A DNA stretch of 64,000 nucleotides from JBHIYN01 sp041984235 (GTDB lineage Bacteria; Pseudomonadota; Gammaproteobacteria; Ga0077536), in the NCBI GenBank assembly GCA_041984235.1, contig JBHIYN010000005.1, forward strand, positions 1 to 64,000, read 5' to 3'. The notes below the pieces were generated by a model, which saw nothing but the letters and a program-made list of their open reading frames with translations, searched no databases and was not told where the DNA came from. Below, in pieces: positions 7,614-15,961 of this stretch. The translations under genes were made by a program, and so were the position numbers. Each line of letters opens with the position of its first letter. Positions within the stretch are counted from its first letter, which is position 1.

Positions 7614-9193
7614 TCCCACTCGATCGTCGCCGGCGGCTTGCCCGAGACGTCATAGACCACGCGCGACACGCCGGCGATCTCGTTGATGATGCGGCGCGAG
7701 ACCAGGTCGAGAAACTCGTACGGCAAGTGTGCCCAGTGCGCGGTCATGAAATCGGTGGTTTCGACAGCGCGCAGGGCAATCACGTACTCGTAGCTGCGCG
7801 CGTCGCCCTGCACACCGACCGAGCGCACTGGCAGGAACACCGCGAACGCCTGGCTGACGCGATCGTAGAGATCCGCCTCCCGCAGCTCGTCGATGAAAAT
7901 GGCGTCGGCGCGGCGCAGGATGTCGGCAAACTCGCGTCGCACCTCGCCGAGGATGCGCACACCGAGACCGGGCCCCGGAAACGGGTGCCGGTAGACCATG
8001 TCGTGCGGCAGGCCGAGCTCCAGCCCGACCTTGCGCACCTCGTCCTTGAACAGTTCGCGCAGCGGCTCGACCAGGCCGAAGCGCATCCGTTCCGGCAGGC
8101 CGCCGACATTGTGATGAGACTTGATGACGTGCGCCTTGCCGGTGCTGGCGGCGGCGGATTCGATCACATCCGGGTAGATCGTCCCCTGCGCCAGCCAGCG
8201 CACCCCTTCGAGCTGGCCGGACTCGGCCTCGAACACCTCGATGAAGGTGCGGCCGATCACCTTGCGCTTGTCCTCGGGATCATCGACCCCGGCGAGCGCA
8301 CCGAGGAACTGCTCCCCGGCATCGACGTAGCGTACGTCCACGCCCATGTGGGTCTCGAAGGTGGTGCGTACGTCTTGCGCCTCGTTGAGGCGCAGCAGCC
8401 CGTTGTCGACGAACACGCAGGTGAGACGCGAACCGATCGCCTCGTGCAGCAGGGCCGCCACCACCGACGAATCAACGCCACCCGAAAGTCCCAGTAGAAC
8501 GCGATCCTCGCCGACCTGCGCGCGCACGCGCGCAATGCTGTCACTGACGATGTTGGCTGCCGTCCACAGCGAGCCGCAGCCGCAGATCTCGTGGACGAAG
8601 CGATCCAGTATCGCCTGCCCCTGTGCGGTGTGCGTGACCTCGGGGTGGAACTGCAGGCCGTAGAAGCCGCGGGCCTCGTCCGCAATCCCGGCAATCGGCG
8701 CGCTCTCGGTCGAAGCGATGCGTTTGAAGCCGGGCGGCATGTCGGTGACGTGATCGCCGTGGCTCATCCAGACGTCCAGCAGCCCGTGGCCCTCGGCATT
8801 GGTGGCATCCTGGATGTCGCGCAGCAGGTTCGAGTGTCCGCGCGCGCGGACGCGCGCGTAGCCGAACTCGCGCTCGGCCGACGCTTCCACGCGGCCGCCG
8901 AGCTGCAGCGCCATGGTCTGCATGCCGTAGCAGATCCCGAGCACCGGCACGCCCAGCCCGAACACCGCCTCCGGCGCGCGGAAATCCGGGTTCGCGTTCA
9001 CCGACTCGGGACCGCCGGAGAGGATCACGCCGCGCGGTGCGAACGCCGCAAGCTCGTCGTCGCCGATGTCGTACGGGCGAATCTCGCAGTAGACCTGCGC
9101 CTCGCGCACGCGACGCGCGATGAGCTGCGTGTACTGGGAACCGAAATCCAGGATCAGGATGCGGTCGGAATGGAGATCGGGAGCCGTCGCCAT
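7610..9193 (-). CDS. guaA: GMP synthase (glutamine-hydrolysing)
   Basis: Aminates XMP to GMP using glutamine and ATP. At 527 aa it has the N-terminal class I glutamine amidotransferase (catalytic Cys in GICYGMQ, FHPEV with the His/Glu), then the ATP pyrophosphatase domain (GLSGGVDSS P-loop) and a C-terminal dimerisation domain ending KPPATIEWE, all as in E. coli (525 aa). It lies 38 bp after guaB and overlaps tadA by four bases. Confidence 0.98.
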   Translation of the reverse strand: MATAPDLHSDRILILDFGSQYTQLIARRVREAQVYCEIRPYDIGDDELAAFAPRGVILSGGPESVNANPDFRAPEAVFGLGVPVLGICYGMQTMALQLGGRVEASAEREFGYARVRARGHSNLLRDIQDATNAEGHGLLDVWMSHGDHVTDMPPGFKRIASTESAPIAGIADEARGFYGLQFHPEVTHTAQGQAILDRFVHEICGCGSLWTAANIVSDSIARVRAQVGEDRVLLGLSGGVDSSVVAALLHEAIGSRLTCVFVDNGLLRLNEAQDVRTTFETHMGVDVRYVDAGEQFLGALAGVDDPEDKRKVIGRTFIEVFEAESGQLEGVRWLAQGTIYPDVIESAAASTGKAHVIKSHHNVGGLPERMRFGLVEPLRELFKDEVRKVGLELGLPHDMVYRHPFPGPGLGVRILGEVRREFADILRRADAIFIDELREADLYDRVSQAFAVFLPVRSVGVQGDARSYEYVIALRAVETTDFMTAHWAHLPYEFLDLVSRRIINEIAGVSRVVYDVSGKPPATIEWE

Positions 9194-9231
9194 GGTCGGT
9201 TTCGCAGCGATGCGATGAAGCGGCGCCGCGC

Positions 9232-10695
9232 TCAGTCGAGGCGGTAGTTCGGCGCTTCCTTGGTGATCTGGACATCATGCGCGTGGCTCTCGCGCATGCC
9301 CGCGGCCGTCACGCGCAGGAACTTGGGCTTGGTACGGAACTCGCTGACGTCACGCGACCCGGTGTATCCCATCGCGGCGCGCAGGCCACCGATCATCTGG
9401 TGCACGACCGCACTCAGCGGCCCCTTGTACGGTACCCGGCCCTCGATGCCTTCCGGGACGAGCTTCTCGATCTCTCCGCTCTCCTGGAAGTAGCGATCCG
9501 AAGACCCGTGCTTCTGGGTCATCGCGCCGAGCGACCCCATCCCGCGGTAGGACTTGTAGGATCGGCCCTGGAACAGCTCGACCTCGCCCGGCGCCTCTTC
9601 CGTGCCGGCGAACAGTGAGCCGATCATCACGCTGTGCGCACCGGCCACGATAACCTTGGCGATGTCGCCCGAGTAGCGAATGCCGCCGTCCGAGATCACC
9701 GGCACACCGCGTTTCTCCAGCCGTTCAGCGACACTGCTTACCGCGGTGATCTGTGGCACGCCAATGCCGGTGACGATACGGGTCGTGCAGATCGAGCCTG
9801 GCCCGATACCGACCTTGACCGCGTCGACCCCTGCCTCGACGAGGGCGTCGGCGGCGTCTCCGGTAGCGATGTTGCCGCCGATGATCTGCGTATCGGGATA
9901 GGTGCTGCGAATCCAGCGCACCGTGTCCAGTACGCCGCGCGAATGTCCATGGGCGGTATCGACGACGATGACGTCGACCCCGGCCTCCACCAGCGCCGCG
10001 ACACGCTCGTGCGTGCCCTCGCCGACGCCGACCGCGGCGCCGACACGCAGCCGCTCATCCCCGTCCTTGCAGGCATTCGGGAACTCGTCGGACTTCTGGA
10101 TATCCTTGACCGTGATCATGCCGCGCAGCTCGAAGGCGTCGTTGACCACCAGCACCTTCTCGATGCGGTGCTTGTGCAGCAGCCCGATGACTTCTTCTTT
10201 CTCCGCATTCTCGCCGACGGTCACCAGGCGATCCTGCGGCGTCATGATCTCGCTCACCGGCGCGTCGTAACGCGATTCGAAGCGCAGGTCGCGACTGGTC
10301 ACGATGCCGACCAGGCGGCCGTCGTCGACCACCGGCACCCCGGAGATGCCCTGCGCCCGCGTCAGCGCGAGTACTTCGCCGATGCTGGTGTCTGGGCGGG
10401 TGGTGATGGGATCGCGGATCACGCCGCTCTCGAACTTCTTTACTGCGCGAACCTGCAGCGCCTGCTCGACCGGGCTCATGTTCTTGTGGATGATGCCCAT
10501 GCCCCCTTCCTGCGCCATGGCAATGGCGAGGCGGCCCTCGGTCACCGTGTCCATGGCAGCCGAAATGAGCGGAATGTTGAGCTCTATGGCCGGCGTCAGG
10601 CGGGTGCGCAGGTCGGCTTCCCGCGGCAGCACCTCGGAGTAGTCCGGCAGCAGGAGGACGTCATCGAAGGTGAGTCCGTCGTCGGCGACGCGCAT
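9232..10695 (-). CDS. guaB: Inosine-5'-monophosphate dehydrogenase
   Basis: Oxidises IMP to XMP with NAD+, the committed step to GMP. The 487-aa protein (E. coli 488) has a TIM barrel opening TFDDVLLLPDYSEVLP, two CBS domains between about residues 95 and 205 (adenylate/guanylate sensing), the catalytic loop GPGSICTTR and the flap region near GMGSLGAM. First gene of the purine operon; a promoter with a perfect TATAAT lies immediately upstream. Confidence 0.98.
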   Translation of the reverse strand: MRVADDGLTFDDVLLLPDYSEVLPREADLRTRLTPAIELNIPLISAAMDTVTEGRLAIAMAQEGGMGIIHKNMSPVEQALQVRAVKKFESGVIRDPITTRPDTSIGEVLALTRAQGISGVPVVDDGRLVGIVTSRDLRFESRYDAPVSEIMTPQDRLVTVGENAEKEEVIGLLHKHRIEKVLVVNDAFELRGMITVKDIQKSDEFPNACKDGDERLRVGAAVGVGEGTHERVAALVEAGVDVIVVDTAHGHSRGVLDTVRWIRSTYPDTQIIGGNIATGDAADALVEAGVDAVKVGIGPGSICTTRIVTGIGVPQITAVSSVAERLEKRGVPVISDGGIRYSGDIAKVIVAGAHSVMIGSLFAGTEEAPGEVELFQGRSYKSYRGMGSLGAMTQKHGSSDRYFQESGEIEKLVPEGIEGRVPYKGPLSAVVHQMIGGLRAAMGYTGSRDVSEFRTKPKFLRVTAAGMRESHAHDVQITKEAPNYRLD

Positions 10696-10731
10696 GGGCG
10701 GGGTTCGTCCCGTATAGAATGTAAGCGGTCG

Positions 10732-10760
10732 ATTATAGGGTTAGGGCCACTTTCGGTAAA
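10732..10760 (-). promoter_or_regulatory. guaB promoter overlapping the xseA start codon
   Basis: On the minus strand TTTACC (10755-10760) and a perfect TATAAT (10732-10737) are spaced by 17 bases. The upstream base of the -35 is the A of the xseA ATG, so the two divergent genes share this 64-bp spacer. guaB and xseA are also divergent in E. coli. No PurR- or DnaA-type site was recognised. Confidence 0.65.
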
Positions 10761-12148
10761 TGACGCCGCCGCTCGAAAAACCCGCCGGGGAGCACGATCC
10801 GGCGCCGTCCGGCAGCGCCCCGCGCGAGGTCCTGACCATCTCCCGTCTGAACGAGCGCGCGCGGACCGTACTCGAGCGCAACCTCGGCGCGGTGTGGGTC
10901 GAGGGCGAGATTTCCAACCTCGCGCGGCCGGCCTCGGGACACCTCTACTTCTCGCTCAAGGACAGCCGCGCCCAGGTGCGTTGCGCGATGTTCCGCAATC
11001 GCAACCGGACGCTGGATTTCCGGCCGGAGAACGGTCTCAGCGTGCTCGCCTTCGGTCGGGTCAGCCTGTACACGGCGCGCGGCGATTACCAGCTCATCGT
11101 CGAGTCGATCGAGGCGGCCGGTGACGGTCTGCTGCGCCTGCGTTTCGAGCAGCTCAAACGCAAGCTCGACGCCGAAGGCCTGTTCGACCCGGCGCGCAAG
11201 CGCCCGCTGCCGCCCTGGCCGGGTGCGATCGGCGTAGTCACCTCGACCAGCGGCGCCGCGGTGCGCGACATCGTCACCGTGCTCGCCAGGCGCTGCCCGG
11301 GGATCCCGGTGATCGTCTATCCCACCGCGGTGCAGGGCGACCAGGCCGCCGCTGAGATCGTGGCCGCGATTCGCCGTGCCAACCGGCGCGCCGAGTGCGC
11401 AGTGCTGATCGTGGGCCGCGGAGGGGGCTCGCTGGAAGACCTGTGGCCATTCAACGAGGAGAGCGTCGCGCGCGCCATCGTCGCGTCGAACATCCCGGTG
11501 GTCAGCGCGGTGGGTCACGAGATCGATTTCACCATAGCCGACCTGGCAGCCGACCTGCGTGCGGCAACCCCCTCCGCGGCAGCCGAGCTGGTCTCGCCTG
11601 ATACGGTTGCGGCGACGCGCCGCCTGCATGCGCTGCAGCAGCGGCTGCGCGCCAACCTGCGCTATGCGCTCGGCGCGCGCGAGCGCGAGTTGCGGCAGCT
11701 GCAGGCCCGTCTCATGTCGCCACGCCGGCGACTCGAGATGGCCAGCCAGCGCGTGGACGAGCTCGGTATGCGTTTGCGCAGCGCGCTGGACGTCGGCCTG
11801 CGCCTGCGCCGCGGCCGCCTCGGCGCGCTCGCCAGCGGCGTCAGCGCACGCTCACCGCGGCGCGTGGTGGAGACCATCCGGCGCGAGTTCGAACAGCGCC
11901 AGGCACGACTGCGCCAGGCGATGACCCGGGGCCTCACCGAGCGCCGGCAGAACCTGGAGCGCCTCGGCGCCGTGCTGCGGGCTGTCGGGCCGGCCGCCAC
12001 GCTGGAGCGCGGCTACGCCATCGTGACCGACGACAGCGGGCGGGTGGTGCGGGATGCCGGCGCGGTGAGCGTCGACCAGGAGATCGAGACCCGGCTGGCG
12101 CGCGGGCGCCTGCGCAGCCGCGTCAGCGAGAAAGACCCGGGCGAGTAA
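10760..12148 (+). CDS. xseA: Exodeoxyribonuclease VII large subunit
   Basis: Catalytic subunit of the single-strand-specific exonuclease VII (partner XseB, not in this window). The 462-aa protein (E. coli 456) has the N-terminal OB fold (LTISRLN, VWVEGEISN, SGHLYFSLKD), the central nuclease domain with GRGGGSLEDLWPFNEE and SAVGHEIDFTI, a long Arg-rich coiled coil (about 285-400) and the RGYAIV C-terminal segment. The ribosome binding site is weak. Confidence 0.96.
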   Translation: MTPPLEKPAGEHDPAPSGSAPREVLTISRLNERARTVLERNLGAVWVEGEISNLARPASGHLYFSLKDSRAQVRCAMFRNRNRTLDFRPENGLSVLAFGRVSLYTARGDYQLIVESIEAAGDGLLRLRFEQLKRKLDAEGLFDPARKRPLPPWPGAIGVVTSTSGAAVRDIVTVLARRCPGIPVIVYPTAVQGDQAAAEIVAAIRRANRRAECAVLIVGRGGGSLEDLWPFNEESVARAIVASNIPVVSAVGHEIDFTIADLAADLRAATPSAAAELVSPDTVAATRRLHALQQRLRANLRYALGARERELRQLQARLMSPRRRLEMASQRVDELGMRLRSALDVGLRLRRGRLGALASGVSARSPRRVVETIRREFEQRQARLRQAMTRGLTERRQNLERLGAVLRAVGPAATLERGYAIVTDDSGRVVRDAGAVSVDQEIETRLARGRLRSRVSEKDPGE

Positions 12149-12161
12149 CGACCGTCGCGCC

Positions 12162-12914
12162 TCAGGGTGCGCCGGACAAGCGGTACCAGGCGGCGCCCAG
12201 CCTCTCGTAAAACGCGTAATGGCTCTGGCTCAGGGCCTTCATGCTGGGGACGAAGTCGAACAGCGTCGGCGCCTGTCCCCCTCGCGAGATGAAACCAAGC
12301 GGTGCCGGCACCACGCTGAACCCGGCATCCTCGAAGGCGCGCCTGGCCCGCCGCATGTGTATCGCGTGCGTCACCAGTACCACGGTGTCGACCGGCAACG
12401 CGGCACGGCTGAGCCGCGCGTTGCTGGCCGTATCGGTGCTCGCATCCTCCAGCCAGGTGACTGCCACGCCGAAATCCTCCTCCAGGGCCTGCCGCATCAG
12501 GGCCGCCTCGGAGGATTCCATGTCACGCAGCCTGCCGCCGCTGACCGCGAGTGGCAGCCCGCTCAGCCGATGCAAACGGGCCCCCTGGCGCAGGCGCTCC
12601 AGGGTGATGCGCGACACCGTGTCGCGACCGCCGAATTCGGGCGCCGCGCGGTAGGTGCCGCCGCCGAGAACGACGATCGCCCCGGCGCCGCTGGCGCCGA
12701 GCCGCGCGGCATCGAGCGGCGCGCTGTTCTCGAGCGGGCGCGCCAGCGCCGCGGCCGTCCACGGCAGCGAAAGCACCGCCAGCAGGGCGAGGGCGAGCAG
12801 CATCAGGGCCATGCCGCAGCGCCGCCAGCGCAGCGCTGCCACGGCACCGGCGCCGCCCAGCACCACGAGGCTGGCGGGAGGCAGCGCCAGGGTCTTGAGC
12901 AGCAGGTAGACCAT
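12162..12914 (-). CDS. YdcF/ElyC-family (DUF218) membrane protein
   Basis: A 250-aa inner-membrane protein with two N-terminal hydrophobic segments (about residues 4-25 and 34-55), then a DUF218 domain: AIVVLGGGTYR, LAVSGGR, EDASTDTASNARLS and VVLVTHAIHMRRAR. The family includes ElyC (envelope biogenesis) and SanA/YdcF, but the exact activity is not established, so I give no symbol. It converges on xseA with only 13 bp between the stops and lies 26 bp upstream of the lipA stop, on a separate transcript or a read-through from lipA. Confidence 0.85.
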   Translation of the reverse strand: MVYLLLKTLALPPASLVVLGGAGAVAALRWRRCGMALMLLALALLAVLSLPWTAAALARPLENSAPLDAARLGASGAGAIVVLGGGTYRAAPEFGGRDTVSRITLERLRQGARLHRLSGLPLAVSGGRLRDMESSEAALMRQALEEDFGVAVTWLEDASTDTASNARLSRAALPVDTVVLVTHAIHMRRARRAFEDAGFSVVPAPLGFISRGGQAPTLFDFVPSMKALSQSHYAFYERLGAAWYRLSGAP

Positions 12915-12939
12915 CGGGTCCGCGGCGCTGGCGCCGCGC

Positions 12940-13899
12940 TCAGCTCACGTTGCCGCCCGCGGCCTGTACATCGGCATGGTAGGACGAGCGCACCAGCGGG
13001 CCGCTGGCGACGTTGGTGAATCCCAGTTCGCGGCAGTAAGCCGCCAGCTCGTCGAACTCCTGCGGCGTCACGAAGCGCTCGACCGGCAGGTGCGCCCGGC
13101 TCGGCTGCAGGTACTGACCGAGGGTGACGATGTCACAGTCGTGGGCGCGCAGGTCGCGCAGCACCGCGCGCACCTGCTCCAGGGTCTCACCGAGTCCCAG
13201 CATCAGACCGGACTTGGTCGGCACCGCGGGCTGGGCGCGCTTGTGCGCCTGGATCAGATCGAGTGACCACTGGTAGTCGGAGCCGGGCCGAACCTTGAGG
13301 TAGAGCTCCGGCACGGTCTCGAGATTGTGGTTGAACACGTCCGGCGGCGCCGCGCCCAGCGCTTCCAGTGCACGCTCCATGCGGCCACGGAAGTCGGGCA
13401 CCAGGATCTCGATACGGATGTCGGGAACGCGGGCACGCACCGCGCTCACACAGGCCGCGAAGTGAGCGGCGCCACCGTCGCGCAGATCGTCGCGGTCGAC
13501 CGACGTGATGACGACGTAGCGCAGGCCCATCTGCTCGACCGCGTTCGCGATGTGTGCGGGCTCGTCCGCGTCCAGCGGCTGCGGGCGTCCGTGCGCAACG
13601 TCGCAAAAGGGGCAACGGCGCGTACACAGGTCGCCCATGATCATAAACGTGGCGGTTCCGTGAGCGAAGCATTCACCGAGATTCGGGCACGAGGCTTCCT
13701 CGCACACCGTGTGCAGGGACTGCTCGCGCAGGAGCTGCTTGAGCTCGCGCACCCGGGGATCGGTCGGCGCGCGCGCTTTCAGCCACGGCGGTTTGCGCGG
13801 CAGGCTGCCGGTCGTCGGCTCGACCTTGACCGGGATGCGCGCGACCTTGTCGGCGCCACGCTGCGCGCGTCGCGGGCGGTTGTCGGAAACTCGTGTCAT
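12940..13899 (-). CDS. lipA: Lipoyl synthase
   Basis: Radical-SAM enzyme inserting two sulfurs into protein-bound octanoyl groups. Two Fe-S cluster motifs are visible: auxiliary CEEASCPNLGEC (CX4CX5C) and radical-SAM CTRRCPFC (CX3CX2C). The conserved C-terminal RSSYHA, whose Ser ligates the auxiliary cluster, is present. The start is the ATG that shares one base with the lipB stop (TGATG), giving 319 aa (E. coli 321); the longer open frame lies within lipB. Confidence 0.97.
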   Translation of the reverse strand: MTRVSDNRPRRAQRGADKVARIPVKVEPTTGSLPRKPPWLKARAPTDPRVRELKQLLREQSLHTVCEEASCPNLGECFAHGTATFMIMGDLCTRRCPFCDVAHGRPQPLDADEPAHIANAVEQMGLRYVVITSVDRDDLRDGGAAHFAACVSAVRARVPDIRIEILVPDFRGRMERALEALGAAPPDVFNHNLETVPELYLKVRPGSDYQWSLDLIQAHKRAQPAVPTKSGLMLGLGETLEQVRAVLRDLRAHDCDIVTLGQYLQPSRAHLPVERFVTPQEFDELAAYCRELGFTNVASGPLVRSSYHADVQAAGGNVS

Positions 13900-14582
13900 C
13901 AAATCACCATCCTGGCGGACGGTGTCCGCGTTGGCTGCCCGCCGTCGGCAGTGAACTCGATATCGCAGGCGAGGCCGGCATACACCGCGCCGGCCAGCTT
14001 CCGCGCCAGCGGCTTGCCGACCGCCTGGCAGTGTGCGGGCCCGCCGAGATCGGCCAGGCGGGTGACCGCCAGCCCGGCATAGCCGCAGGGGTCGATGCGT
14101 CCGAACGGCTCCAGGTCCACGCCCACGTTGAGGGCGATGCCATGATAGCTGCATCGCCGCCGGATGCGCAGGCCGAGCGCCGCGATCTTGGCGTCGCCGA
14201 CGTACACCCCGGGCGCACCGCTGCGCCGCGCCGAGTCGATGCCCTGCGCCGCGAGGTAGTCGATCACGCCCTGCTCCAGCCGCCGCACGAGCTCGCGCGG
14301 ACCAATCCCCAGGCGCTCGACATCGAGCAGGGTGTAGACCACGAGCTGGCCGGGCCCATGGTAGGTCACCTGGCCGCCACGGTCCGTCTGCACCACGGGG
14401 ATGTCACCCGTCGCCAGCAGGTGTTCGCGCCGCGCGGCCTTGCCCAGCGTGAACACCGGCGGATGCTGCACCAGCCACAACTCGTCGTCGACGCCCCGTC
14501 CGCGCGCATCGGTGAAGGCCTGCATGGCCTGTACCGCCTGTGCGTAGTCCAGGGTGCCGCGGTCGCGCACGATGACTTTCAT
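13899..14582 (-). CDS. lipB: Octanoyl-[ACP]:protein octanoyltransferase
   Basis: Moves octanoate from acyl carrier protein to the lipoyl domains of dehydrogenase complexes and GcvH. The 227-aa protein shows RGGQVTYHGPGQLV, the catalytic Lys in VGDAKIAALG and the catalytic Cys in DPCGYAG. It overlaps ybeD by four bases (ATGA) and lipA by one, so ybeD-lipB-lipA forms a coupled operon. Confidence 0.97.
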   Translation of the reverse strand: MKVIVRDRGTLDYAQAVQAMQAFTDARGRGVDDELWLVQHPPVFTLGKAARREHLLATGDIPVVQTDRGGQVTYHGPGQLVVYTLLDVERLGIGPRELVRRLEQGVIDYLAAQGIDSARRSGAPGVYVGDAKIAALGLRIRRRCSYHGIALNVGVDLEPFGRIDPCGYAGLAVTRLADLGGPAHCQAVGKPLARKLAGAVYAGLACDIEFTADGGQPTRTPSARMVI

Positions 14583-14848
14583 AGGACCATCAGAATGCGT
14601 TCATGTGCACTGAGTTCCCGGTACAGCGCGTCGAGCTGCGCCTTGCTGCGGGCCTCGATGGTGACCGTCACCGAGAGGTAACGGCCGGCCCGGCTGGCAC
14701 GCGTCGACACCGCCCCCTCGGGCAGGTTCTCGACGTGTCGGCGCACGATTTCCACCACCAGCGCATCGAAATCCTCCGTCGCGTGGCCCATGATCTTGAG
14801 CGGAAATTCACACGGGAACTCGAGCAGCGTGTCGGTGCCGGAGGTCAT
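14579..14848 (-). CDS. ybeD: YbeD-like DUF493 protein
   Basis: Small ACT/ferredoxin-like protein of unknown activity, conserved next to lipB in proteobacteria. Start at MTSGTDTLLEFPCEFPLKIMG gives 89 aa (E. coli YbeD 87); an upstream in-frame start would add 24 residues with no family match. The C-terminal ELSAHERILMVL is the family ending. Role in lipoate metabolism is suggested only by linkage. Confidence 0.9.
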   Translation of the reverse strand: MTSGTDTLLEFPCEFPLKIMGHATEDFDALVVEIVRRHVENLPEGAVSTRASRAGRYLSVTVTIEARSKAQLDALYRELSAHERILMVL

Positions 14849-14880
14849 CGGGTGCGCGAATGCAGGCTGCACATCAATAA

Positions 14881-14886
14881 ATTTTA
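14881..14886 (-). promoter_or_regulatory. Possible -10 of ybeD-lipB-lipA in an AT-rich island
   Basis: The 243-bp spacer between ybeD and the small membrane gene is mostly GC-rich, but 14872-14890 is strongly AT-rich. On the minus strand it contains TAAAAT about 35 bases before the ybeD ATG. No good -35 is seen. Elsewhere in the spacer, a hairpin CACTTT-AATTC-AAAGTG at about 15004-15020 is the only structure noticed. Confidence 0.3.
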
Positions 14887-15091
14887 AACCCCGTCGCGCT
14901 GGCCGGTTGAGACGCGGCACTCAAGCCGCGCTGCCCGCGGCCGAAAGCACGAGTCAGAGCGCAGCGGGAAACGGACAGCGGTTAGCGCTCAAGGCTCAGA
15001 ATTCACTTTAATTCAAAGTGCTAATGTGCCAGAATTGAAGCTCAACGAGCGTTTCGAAATCATCCGCGCATAGTATCGGGGGATTGCCGGG

Positions 15092-15247
15092 ATGGAAGAC
15101 ATTCTCATTGCGCTGTACTACGTGGCAGCCATCGCCGTCATCATCCTGCATTACACGGGCTGGCTCGCCGATCGCGGACTGGAATGGATCGTCTACGTCG
15201 TTGCCGTGCTGCTGTTCCCCATGCTCTATTTCGCCTACCTGCCCTGA
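15092..15247 (+). CDS. Small two-helix membrane protein, unknown
   Basis: A 51-codon frame from ATG 15092 to TGA 15245. It starts MEDILIALYYVA and ends FAYLP. Two hydrophobic stretches, about residues 4-20 and 33-50, are separated by a short polar loop with HYTGW, ADRG and LEW. G-rich bases (GGGGG) about 13 bases upstream may be the ribosome binding site. Its hydrophobic/polar layout looks like a real helical hairpin rather than a chance frame. It ends 11 bp before the sixA stop, tail to tail. I do not recognise the family. Confidence 0.6.
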   Translation: MEDILIALYYVAAIAVIILHYTGWLADRGLEWIVYVVAVLLFPMLYFAYLP

Positions 15248-15258
15248 GACGCCCCGTA

Positions 15259-15792
15259 TCAGTCCGATAGCTGCTTGGGGCGCTGGTGTGCAACGACCCG
15301 CGCGCCGCCGCGCGCGACCTCGCTGATCGGACCGACCGTGTCCAGTACGTAGACGGCTCCGGTCGGGAACAGCTTGCCGTGGTCGCGCGGTAAATCCGCT
15401 GCGGGCACCAGCCAGCGCAGGAATTCCTCCAGCCCCGGGTTGTGCCCCAGGATCATGACCGAGCCCCGCTGCGGGAAGCGGCGCAGGGTATCGCGCAGGG
15501 TCTCCAGCGAGCTGTGATACAGCGCGTCGACCCACGTCGTACGACCAGTCAGAGCGACCCCGGCGCCGGCGCCGAGGAGGTCCAGCGTCGCCCGCGTGCG
15601 TTGTGACGGCGAACTCAGGATGGCGTCCGGCAGGTAGCCCCCGAGCGCAAACCAACGGCCCATGCGCCGCGCGTCGCGAATCCCGCGTTCGGCCAGGGGG
15701 CGCGAGAAATCGTCGTTCGCGCCGCTATACCAATCAGACTTTGCGTGCCGCATGAGTACCAGCCGCGTGCCCGAACCGTCCATAACCGTCAT
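15259..15792 (-). CDS. sixA: SixA-type phosphohistidine phosphatase
   Basis: Histidine-phosphatase superfamily protein of 177 aa. The N-terminal motif is LMRHAKSDW (RHA variant with the nucleophile His), followed by RPLAERGIRDA and the second catalytic His in LGHNPGLEE. In E. coli SixA dephosphorylates phospho-His of ArcB/PtsN-type proteins; the substrate here is unknown. The start has GGGAGG eight bases upstream. It is divergent from the unknown 378-aa gene. Confidence 0.85.
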   Translation of the reverse strand: MTVMDGSGTRLVLMRHAKSDWYSGANDDFSRPLAERGIRDARRMGRWFALGGYLPDAILSSPSQRTRATLDLLGAGAGVALTGRTTWVDALYHSSLETLRDTLRRFPQRGSVMILGHNPGLEEFLRWLVPAADLPRDHGKLFPTGAVYVLDTVGPISEVARGGARVVAHQRPKQLSD

Positions 15793-15961
15793 TGGGTGCC
15801 TCCCGCACGATCGCGACCGCTGCGCGATCGCGATCCGCCGAAGCCGGAAAACGTGAGCGGGATCGCATCGTGACGCGATCGGGTCGCATTTGCGCGTACA
15901 GGTTCCTATATATCACAGCACCTGCCAGAGAGTGCGTCGCCCTGCAGCACGGACAAAACCC

